From NCBI GenBank assembly GCA_021784265.1, contig JAJXTA010000261.1, positions 1 to 5,425 of the forward strand: a stretch of 5,425 nt of DNA, read 5' to 3'. The first letter of the stretch is position 1. Every line of letters begins with the position of its first letter. Origin of the DNA: a bacterium (lineage in GTDB: Bacteria > Verrucomicrobiota > Verrucomicrobiia > Limisphaerales > J093). The notes under the pieces are model-generated. The model saw only the letters and a program-made list of their open reading frames with translations, ran no database searches and had not been told where the DNA came from. Position numbers and translations under genes: made by a program. This document shows, piece by piece, positions 1 to 5,425 of the stretch.

Positions 1-149
1 GAGGGCCGGGGGCACACAAGCCCCAGCACATGGGGTAACACCCTTCCTGGTCCAACCGTGCCTCGGCTCAGGTGGCAGGGTTGGTGGAGGCCTCCCGGCC
101 GGTGGGGGCGCCATGGCGCCTGCCCCAGGGGCGCGCCGCCGAATGCGTT

Positions 150-178
150 TTGACAGTGCGCTCATCTGTTTTTACCGT
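150..178 (+). promoter_or_regulatory. Putative sigma-70-type promoter upstream of the TIM-barrel gene
   Basis: A perfect TTGACA (-35) lies at 150-155. After a 17-base spacer comes TACCGT (173-178), which matches the -10 consensus TATAAT at only three of six positions. The site sits in a short T-rich patch (TGTTTTTAC) inside otherwise very GC-rich DNA. It would start transcription near 185, about 20 bases before the ATG at 207, which supports that ATG over the in-frame GTG at 72. The weak -10 and the unknown host sigma factor keep confidence low. Confidence 0.4.
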
Positions 179-206
179 GGGCCGAACACGTGAATCCAAC
201 CTACCT

Positions 207-1190
207 ATGACCCCCACCCCTCGGACGATCTCCCGACGTTCATTTGTCGCCCAAACCACTCGCGCCCTGGCGATGGGCGCGGCGCTGGCCCCGCTTGCCG
301 CCAGGGCGGCCGCGGCCCGACCCGGGCGCTGGCGGGTCGCGTGTCGCGACGCGCACTTGAGCGCCACCGGCCAGCCGGACTGTTGGGCGGCGATGCAGTT
401 CCTCGGTGTCGATGGGGTCGAGGTCAACGTCAGTACCGGCATGGTTTGCCCGAACCTCGTCCAGGCGGGTGAATCCTACCGGCTGGATTCTCCGGCCGCC
501 CTCCAGCGCCTGCGCGACGACCTGGCGGCGCACGGGAGGGTGATCACCGCGCTGCTGATGGCCAACCGGTTCGACGAACAGCTCGACCAGGAGCTGGCCT
601 GGGGCCGGCGCGTGGTGGCGGCGGCGCAGGCGCTCGGGATCAAGGCCGTCCGCATCGACGTCGCCCCCCGCACGACCCCGCGCGACCAGTTCCTGCCCGT
701 CGCCATTCACGCCTGCAAGGCGCTGTGCGCCCTGGCCGAGGGCACCCCCGTCCGCTTCGGCATCGAGAACCACGGCAACACTACCAACGACCCGGAGTTC
801 CTCGCCCGGCTGTTCGACGGGGTGGGCTCCACTCACCTCGGGCTGACCCTCGACACGGCCAACTTCTACTGGTACGGCCATCCGCTGGACTCGCTCTACG
901 GGATTTACCAGCGCTTTGCCTCCCGGATGGTGCACACCCACTGCAAGAATATCCACTATCCCGCCGACCGCCGCAACGCCCCGCGCCCAATCGGGTGGGA
1001 GTACGAGCGTTACGCCTGTCCGCTGGCGGAGGGGGACATCGACTTCCACCGGCTGGTGACCATTCTCCGCCGGGCGCATTACCCTGGGGACCTGTGTGTC
1101 GAGGACGAGTCCCTGGGCCGGTTCCCCGCCGCGCAGCGCGGCGCCGTGCTCCAAAAGGATGTCGCTTTCCTCCGCGCCTTGGACGTGTAA
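207..1190 (+). CDS. Tat-exported sugar phosphate isomerase/epimerase-like TIM-barrel protein
   Basis: The product has 327 residues and resembles the xylose-isomerase-like TIM-barrel superfamily (AP endonuclease 2 / sugar phosphate isomerase-epimerase). Residues 1-37 form a twin-arginine signal: SRRSFV at 9-14, a mildly hydrophobic Ala/Leu stretch, then an AARAAA-type cleavage region, so export in folded form is expected. Likely metal ligands fit the family pattern of Glu, Asp, His, Glu: E187 in GIENHG, D216 in LTLDTANF, H243 or H245 in VHTHCKN, and E299 or E301 in CVEDES. GDIDFHRLV at 276-284 followed by YPGDLCVED is typical of these proteins. The ATG at 207 is preferred because the Tat motif then falls near the N-terminus and a promoter candidate lies just upstream; an in-frame GTG at 72 would add 45 uncharacteristic residues. 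No clear ribosome binding site is visible. The substrate cannot be read from sequence; a carbohydrate or polyol is the family-level guess. It appears unrelated to the nitrate genes downstream. Confidence 0.85.
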   Translation: MTPTPRTISRRSFVAQTTRALAMGAALAPLAARAAAARPGRWRVACRDAHLSATGQPDCWAAMQFLGVDGVEVNVSTGMVCPNLVQAGESYRLDSPAALQRLRDDLAAHGRVITALLMANRFDEQLDQELAWGRRVVAAAQALGIKAVRIDVAPRTTPRDQFLPVAIHACKALCALAEGTPVRFGIENHGNTTNDPEFLARLFDGVGSTHLGLTLDTANFYWYGHPLDSLYGIYQRFASRMVHTHCKNIHYPADRRNAPRPIGWEYERYACPLAEGDIDFHRLVTILRRAHYPGDLCVEDESLGRFPAAQRGAVLQKDVAFLRALDV

Positions 1191-1252
1191 CGCCCCGCCA
1201 GCCCCCGCGCCGGTGGGTGCGCCGGAGGAGCCTGGCAAGCCGCGGCGGGGCG
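1191..1252. repeat. Inverted repeat in the intergenic spacer, possible weak terminator
   Basis: Directly after the TAA of the TIM-barrel gene, CGCCCCGCC (1191-1199) is perfectly complementary to GGCGGGGCG (1244-1252). The 44 bases between them contain two copies of GCGCCGG. A long-range RNA stem is possible, but no T-tract follows, so this is not a canonical intrinsic terminator. In DNA this GC-rich such a match may arise by chance. The rest of the spacer to 1375 shows no convincing gene and no strong promoter. Confidence 0.2.
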
Positions 1253-1375
1253 GGCGGGCGGCGCGGCCGCCGGTCAGACGCCCGCATGGCTCCCGCTGCC
1301 CCGGGGATGGCGGTGGCCCCCGCGTTGCTGGGCTTGAACTGCGGCCCCGCGCCAGCGAGACTATGCGCACACGGC

Positions 1376-3625
1376 ATGAATCCGATCCTGCCTGACCAGC
1401 GGCGCGTGGGGCGAGCGGGGCTGTATCTCGCCTTCGGCACGGCGTCGTTTACCCTCTGCTTCGCCGCCTGGGGTTTGGTCGGGGCGTTCGCCCCTGGCTT
1501 TCGAAAGGAGTTGGGCTTATCGAGTACAGAAACCGCCTTTTTGGTGGCGGTGCCGGTGTTGCTGGGGGCCGTGTGCCGCGTCCCGGCGGGGATGCTCACC
1601 GACCGGTTCGGCGGCCGGTTGATCTTCGCCCTGCTCATGGCCGTCAGCGCGGTGCCCGCCTGGCTGTTGCCGCAGGCCCACACCTATGCCCACCGGCTGC
1701 TGGCCGCCTTCTGCCTCGGTTTGGCCGGGTCTTCCTTCGCGGTCGGGGTGGCGTTCGTCTCCCGCTGGACCCCGGCGGATCGCCAAGGTGGCGCGTTGGG
1801 CGTCTATGGTTTGGGCAACATCGGACAGTCGGCGGCGGTCTTCCTGGGGCCGGTGCTGGCGGGCGCGGTGGGAGGGTGGGAGAACATCTTTCGGGCGACC
1901 GCGGTGTTGTTGGTGGGGTGGGCGGTGGTGTTTGGGCTGGTGGCGCGGAACGCCCCCCAGGCGCCGCGCCCGAGCGGGGTCAAGGCCATGCTGGCCGTGT
2001 TGGCCCGGGAACGGTTATGTTGGGCGCTGGCGGCATTTTATTTCCTGACCTTCGGCGGGTTTGTCGCCTTTGCCATCTACCTGCCCACCTTGTTACGGGA
2101 TCAATTCGGCCTGAGTGCGGCCGATGCCGGCTTCCGGGCGGCGGGTTTCGTGGTCTTGGCCACCCTGTTGCGCCCGGTGGGAGGCTGGCTGGCGGATCGC
2201 ATCGGCGGCGCCCGGGTATTGGCGGGGGTGTTCCTCGGGATCACCGTCTTCGCCTTGCTCTTGGGGTGGGCGGCCTTGGCGCCCTTTACCGTCGGCGCCC
2301 TGGGGTGCGCGGCGCTCCTCGGCTTGGGCAATGGAGCCGTCTTCAAGCTGGTGCCGCAGTATTTCCCCAAGGAAACCGGGACCGTCGGCGGTTTGGTCGG
2401 CGCGCTGGGCGGGTTGGGAGGCTTCTTCCCCCCACTGGTGCTGGGCTTTTTCCGGCAGCGCCTGGGGGTGGACTGGCCCGGCTTTGGCCTCCTGGCCGCC
2501 ACCGCCTTGCTCCTCTGGTGGGTCAACCACCGGGTGTTTGTCCCGCGGCAAGAAGCCCTCGAGTTATCCCTCCCCGCCGAGCTAACCCGCACCGCCGACC
2601 GCTGGCGGGCCGGGGCGTGGGCGACGATGTGGACGGGGATGCTCATCGCCGCGATTGTGGTTGGGTCGCGCAACTTGCAGAACCTGGACGCGGCCCTCGT
2701 CGTCTATACGTTCGCCACGATCTTTGCCACCTGGGGAGTGGCCTATCATTATTATGTTTGGCTCCAGAAGCCGCCGACCAAGGTCTATTGGCGGCGGGGT
2801 TGGCAACTCTTCCGTGCGCGTGGGCTCGTGCCCAGCCTGGGGCGGACCACCATTCTGGCGAGCCGACATCTCCTCTGGCAGACCTTCATTCTCCACCGCT
2901 CACGCTTGCGCTGGTGGATGCATCAGTGCCTCTTTTGGGGGTGCCTGTTGGCCGCCGCGATTACCTTCCCGCTCGCGTTCGGCTGGGTCTATTTCGCCAC
3001 CCCACCGGACGACCAGATGACCTATATCACCTACCTCTTTGGCTTCCCGGTCTTCGCCTTCAAAATCCGGACGGTGCTGTCGTGGGTGATTTTTCACGGG
3101 CTGGATTTCGCGGCGCTGTTGGTCTTGGCCGGGATCGGGTTGTCCCTCTGGCGCCGGTTGCGCGACCAAGGGGCGCAGGCGGTCCAATCGTTTGCCTTGG
3201 ATTTCCTCCCGTTGATCCTGCTGTTTGCCATCGCGGTCACCGGGCTGGCACTGACGGTCTCGACGCTGTGGTTGCGGGGCGCGTTCTATTCCTTCGTGGC
3301 CATTCTCCACGCCATCACCGTGGTGGCGGCCCTGGTCTATCTGCCGTTCGGCAAGTTCTTTCACATTTTCCAACGTCCGGCGCAACTGGGGGTGAAGCTG
3401 TACCAGGAGGCCGGCGAAGCCGGCGAGGGGGCCGAGTGCGCCCGGTGCGGCGAGCGCTTCGCCTCCCGCATGCATTTGGCCGACCTGAAGGAGGTGTTGC
3501 CGCAGGTCGGGTTTGACTACACCTTGCCGGGGCCGGCGGGGCACTGGCAGCAACTCTGCCCGGCGTGCAAACGCAAGACCGTCGCCGCCGCCCAGCTCCG
3601 GCTCAAGGAGGCCGCTCATGGCTAA
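1376..3625 (+). CDS. narK: NarK-type nitrate/nitrite MFS transporter fused to a cytochrome-b-like membrane domain and a four-cysteine tail
   Basis: The product has 749 residues, far longer than the usual 400-460 of NarK/NrtP transporters. Residues 1-390 form a complete 12-helix MFS transporter. RVPAGMLTDRFGG (68-80) and LLRPVGGWLADR (264-275) carry R68 and R266, at the positions of the two NarK substrate-binding arginines. The nitrate signatures are GLAGSSFAVGVAFVSRWTP (115-133) and GLGNGAVFKLVPQYFP (316-331). Residues about 412-660 add roughly six helices with candidate haem b ligands H516, H574, H645 and H663. The 18-residue spacing of H645 to H663 and the LPFGKFFHIFQRP motif (656-668) recall NarI/HdrE/DsrM cytochrome b subunits. 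The tail has C688xxC691 and C728xxC731, a zinc-ribbon or rubredoxin-like pattern; neither pair is followed by His, so it is not haem c. An even helix count puts this tail in the cytoplasm. The ATG at 1376 starts just before helix 1; there is no clear ribosome site, and upstream in-frame starts would add low-complexity sequence. The stop overlaps the nitrate reductase start. The transporter call is firm; the redox role is inferred. Confidence 0.9.
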   Translation: MNPILPDQRRVGRAGLYLAFGTASFTLCFAAWGLVGAFAPGFRKELGLSSTETAFLVAVPVLLGAVCRVPAGMLTDRFGGRLIFALLMAVSAVPAWLLPQAHTYAHRLLAAFCLGLAGSSFAVGVAFVSRWTPADRQGGALGVYGLGNIGQSAAVFLGPVLAGAVGGWENIFRATAVLLVGWAVVFGLVARNAPQAPRPSGVKAMLAVLARERLCWALAAFYFLTFGGFVAFAIYLPTLLRDQFGLSAADAGFRAAGFVVLATLLRPVGGWLADRIGGARVLAGVFLGITVFALLLGWAALAPFTVGALGCAALLGLGNGAVFKLVPQYFPKETGTVGGLVGALGGLGGFFPPLVLGFFRQRLGVDWPGFGLLAATALLLWWVNHRVFVPRQEALELSLPAELTRTADRWRAGAWATMWTGMLIAAIVVGSRNLQNLDAALVVYTFATIFATWGVAYHYYVWLQKPPTKVYWRRGWQLFRARGLVPSLGRTTILASRHLLWQTFILHRSRLRWWMHQCLFWGCLLAAAITFPLAFGWVYFATPPDDQMTYITYLFGFPVFAFKIRTVLSWVIFHGLDFAALLVLAGIGLSLWRRLRDQGAQAVQSFALDFLPLILLFAIAVTGLALTVSTLWLRGAFYSFVAILHAITVVAALVYLPFGKFFHIFQRPAQLGVKLYQEAGEAGEGAECARCGERFASRMHLADLKEVLPQVGFDYTLPGPAGHWQQLCPACKRKTVAAAQLRLKEAAHG
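3605..3611 (+). promoter_or_regulatory. Strong ribosome binding site for the nitrate reductase gene
   Basis: AAGGAGG lies six bases before the ATG at 3618, inside the last codons of the transporter-fusion gene. It fixes the reductase start and, with the 8-base gene overlap, points to coupled translation. It is the only near-perfect Shine-Dalgarno site among the three gene starts in the window. Confidence 0.85.
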
Positions 3626-5425
3626 GCTACCGCAGTCCACCGAGGCCCTGGTCGCTTGCTACGGGCCGCACCTCAATTACCTGCCGCCCGGCGGGTGGAG
3701 CGAGGAATCCCGGCATCCGCCCGAACGACTGGTGCGCACCCATTGTTGTTTCTGCGGCCAGCAATGCGGCATCCAACTCAAGGTGCGGGCCAACCAAGTG
3801 ATCGGCTTCGAGCCGTGGGAGGAGTTCCCCTTCAACCGCGGCATGCTGTGTCCCAAGGGGGTCAAACGCTATCTGCAAAGCACGCACCCGGACCGGTTGC
3901 TCGACCCGTTGCTCCGCACCGACACTGGGTTCCGCCCCGCGACGTGGGAGGAGGCTTTGGCGTTCACCGCCCGCCGCCTGCGGGAGGTCCAGGAGCGTTT
4001 TGGCAAGGACGCGGTGGCCGTCTATGGCGGGGCGTCCCTGACCACCGAGAAGTCCTATCTGTTGGGCAAGTTCGCCCGGGTGGCGCTGGGCACCCGCCAC
4101 ATCGATTACAACGGCCGCCTCTGCATGGTCTCGGCCGGCACCGCCTACAAGCTCGCCTTCGGGGTCGATCGCGCCCCCAACCCCTGGAGCGACATCCCCC
4201 AGGCGCAGGTGTTGCTCCTGGCGGGGGCCAATGTGGGCGAATGCGCGCCGATCACCACCGACTATATCTGGCGGTGCCGCGATCAAGGCGGGCGGCTCAT
4301 CGTGATCGACCCGCGGCTGACCCCGATCGCCCGCAATGCCGATCTCTACCTGCCGGTCAGGCCCGGGACCGACGTGGTGCTGTTGATGGGCTTGCTTCAT
4401 GTCGTGTTGCGGGAAGGGTTGGAAGACCGGCCCTTTATCGAACAGCACACCACCGGGTTCGCCGCGGTCGCGGCTTCGGTCGGGCCGTACACGCCGGAGA
4501 AGGTGGCCGAGATGTGCGGGGTGCCCGCGGGGGCGGTGGAGCAGGCGGCTCGTTGGTTTGGGGAGGCGGACCGGGCCGTCGCCCTGCATGCCCGCGGCAT
4601 CGAGCACCATTCCAAAGGGGTGGAGAACTGCTCGGCGATCATCAACCTCTGTCTGGCCACCGGCAACATCGGACGCGAGGGCGCCGGGTGCATGATGATC
4701 ACCGGGCAGGGCAATGGCCAGGGAGGGCGCGAGCACGGCCAGAAATGTGACCAACTCCCCGGCCAGCGCCAGATCAACGATCCCGCCGCCCGCCGCCATG
4801 TGGCCGGGGTGTGGGGCATCGCCCCGGAGGAGATTCCCGGCGCCGGTTACACCGCTGTCGAAATCATGGAGGCCATCCATCGGGGCGAGATCAAGGCTCT
4901 GCTCTCGATCTGTTTCAATCCCCTGGTCTCCCTGCCCGACGCCCAGTTCACCCGGGAAGCCCTCGAACGCCTCGAGTTCTTCGGCGTCGTGGACTTCTTC
5001 CTCTCCGAGACCGCCCGGCATGCCGATGTCGTGCTCGCCGGCAGCCTCCAGGAGGAGGACGAAGGGGTGGTGGCTAACGTCGAAGGGCGCGTCCTGCACA
5101 TCCAGCGGGCCGTGGACCCGCCGGGCAACGCGCGGGTCGATTGGACCATCTATTGCGACCTGGCCAAACGCCTCGGCAAAGCCGCGCATTTCAGCTACCG
5201 GAGTTCACGCGAGATCTTCGACGAACTGCGGGAAGCCTCGCGCGGCGGGCACGCCGACTACTACGGCATCACCTATGAAAAAATCGACCGGCAGATGGGC
5301 GTCTTCTGGCCCTGTCCGACCCTCGAGCATCCCGGCACCCCGCGGCTCTTTGCCGATGGCCGGTCGTTCCATCCCGACGGCAAAATGCAGTTCGTGCTCT
5401 CGCCCTACCGCGAAAGTGGCGATCC
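3618..5425 (+). CDS. nasA: Assimilatory (cytoplasmic) nitrate reductase catalytic subunit, NasA/NarB type, 3' end cut by window
   Basis: This Mo-bis-MGD enzyme of the DMSO-reductase superfamily would reduce nitrate to nitrite in the cytoplasm. The frame is open from 3618 to the window edge, giving 602 residues; the family is usually about 700-750, so roughly the last 100-150, including the end of the MopB cofactor-binding domain, are missing. An N-terminal [4Fe-4S] motif is formed by C43, C46, C50 and C78 (CxxCxxxC, then GMLCPKG with the conserved lysine K80). The molybdenum ligand is C169 in NGRLCMVSAG. The following M170 fits periplasmic/assimilatory nitrate reductases; formate dehydrogenases typically have His there. 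NLCLATGNIGREGAG (343-357) and ITGQGNGQGGREHG (361-374) are pterin-cofactor motifs, and HPGTPRLF (571-578) is NarB/NasA-like. There is no Tat or Sec signal before the cluster, so it stays in the cytoplasm, unlike NapA. It overlaps the upstream transporter gene by 8 bases and has a strong AAGGAGG site. No flavoprotein donor subunit is seen in the window. The symbol follows the Klebsiella use of nasA for the catalytic subunit; in Bacillus the equivalent is nasC. A formate-dehydrogenase-like member is less likely given M170 and the NarK neighbour. Confidence 0.9.
   Translation, partial: MAKLPQSTEALVACYGPHLNYLPPGGWSEESRHPPERLVRTHCCFCGQQCGIQLKVRANQVIGFEPWEEFPFNRGMLCPKGVKRYLQSTHPDRLLDPLLRTDTGFRPATWEEALAFTARRLREVQERFGKDAVAVYGGASLTTEKSYLLGKFARVALGTRHIDYNGRLCMVSAGTAYKLAFGVDRAPNPWSDIPQAQVLLLAGANVGECAPITTDYIWRCRDQGGRLIVIDPRLTPIARNADLYLPVRPGTDVVLLMGLLHVVLREGLEDRPFIEQHTTGFAAVAASVGPYTPEKVAEMCGVPAGAVEQAARWFGEADRAVALHARGIEHHSKGVENCSAIINLCLATGNIGREGAGCMMITGQGNGQGGREHGQKCDQLPGQRQINDPAARRHVAGVWGIAPEEIPGAGYTAVEIMEAIHRGEIKALLSICFNPLVSLPDAQFTREALERLEFFGVVDFFLSETARHADVVLAGSLQEEDEGVVANVEGRVLHIQRAVDPPGNARVDWTIYCDLAKRLGKAAHFSYRSSREIFDELREASRGGHADYYGITYEKIDRQMGVFWPCPTLEHPGTPRLFADGRSFHPDGKMQFVLSPYRESGD

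Noticed and set aside
21..35. Short hairpin CCCCA-GCACA-TGGGG near the window start
   Set aside because: The five-base stem has no T-tract and no visible upstream gene, so neither terminator nor regulatory function can be supported.
1287..1299. Sigma-54-like TGGC...TGC element upstream of the transporter
   Set aside because: The GG and GC dinucleotides are 8 bases apart instead of the required 10, and the -12 half lacks TTGC.
1334..1364. TTGAAC...GACTAT promoter-like pair just before the transporter start
   Set aside because: The 19-base spacing is long and GACTAT matches only three -10 positions. It would give a nearly leaderless transcript, so it is too weak to annotate.
240..1370. Minus-strand open frame of 376 codons opposite the TIM-barrel gene
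   Set aside because: It is the antisense shadow of a well-supported gene and its translation shows no recognisable domain.
725..1375. In-frame upstream extension of the transporter gene with earlier possible starts
   Set aside because: The added residues are Arg/Pro-rich shadow of the TIM-barrel gene and spacer. The ATG at 1376 begins just before the first transmembrane helix, as usual for NarK.
1363..1395. Ten-codon open frame (MRTRHESDPA) overlapping the transporter start, a possible leader peptide
   Set aside because: It has no ribosome site and no attenuator-like structure; most likely a chance ATG.
1573..3516. Plus-strand open frame of 647 codons overlapping the transporter in another frame
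   Set aside because: Its translation is low-complexity Gly/Arg/Pro sequence without motifs, while the overlapping frame encodes a clear NarK transporter with membrane helices.
3437..3568. CxxC pairs considered as haem c sites
   Set aside because: Neither CARC nor CPAC is followed by His, and the tail is predicted cytoplasmic, so covalent haem c attachment is not expected.
3627..5189. Long minus-strand open frame of 520 codons opposite the nitrate reductase
   Set aside because: It is the antisense shadow of a gene with firm family motifs. Its translation is rich in Gly, Arg, Pro and His with no recognisable domain, as expected in GC-rich DNA.

Overview
The window is a GC-rich stretch of bacterial DNA holding three genes, all on the + strand. 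The style suggests a member of the Planctomycetes/Verrucomicrobia group. The clues are a Tat-exported sugar-isomerase-like TIM barrel, weak or absent Shine-Dalgarno sites at two of the three starts, and high GC that produces long shadow frames. This placement is inferred from gene type and composition only, and no marker gene is present.

Layout. Positions 1-206 hold no convincing gene but contain a plausible sigma-70-like promoter (TTGACA at 150-155). Positions 207-1190 encode a 327-residue xylose-isomerase-like TIM-barrel protein with a Tat signal. Positions 1191-1375 are a GC-rich spacer with an inverted repeat. Positions 1376-3625 encode an unusual 749-residue membrane protein: a complete NarK-type nitrate/nitrite MFS transporter, then about six more membrane helices resembling the cytochrome b subunits of the NarI/HdrE/DsrM type, then a soluble tail with two CxxC pairs. 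From 3618 to the window edge runs the catalytic subunit of a cytoplasmic NasA/NarB-type molybdenum nitrate reductase (602 residues visible, C-terminus cut off by the window). This third frame stays open to the end of the window and accounts for all sequence after 3625.

How they work together. The transporter fusion and the reductase overlap by 8 bases, with a strong AAGGAGG site just before the reductase start, so they are almost certainly co-transcribed and translationally coupled. The simplest reading is a nitrate assimilation module. The MFS part brings nitrate in. The fused cytochrome-b-like part could take electrons from quinol. The four-cysteine tail could pass them to, or dock, the molybdenum/iron-sulfur reductase. 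This would replace the usual flavoprotein or ferredoxin donor of assimilatory nitrate reductases. The transport and reductase assignments are strong. The electron-transfer role of the fused region is inference. No nitrite reductase, regulator or separate electron-donor gene lies within the window. The upstream TIM-barrel gene is probably a separate transcription unit.
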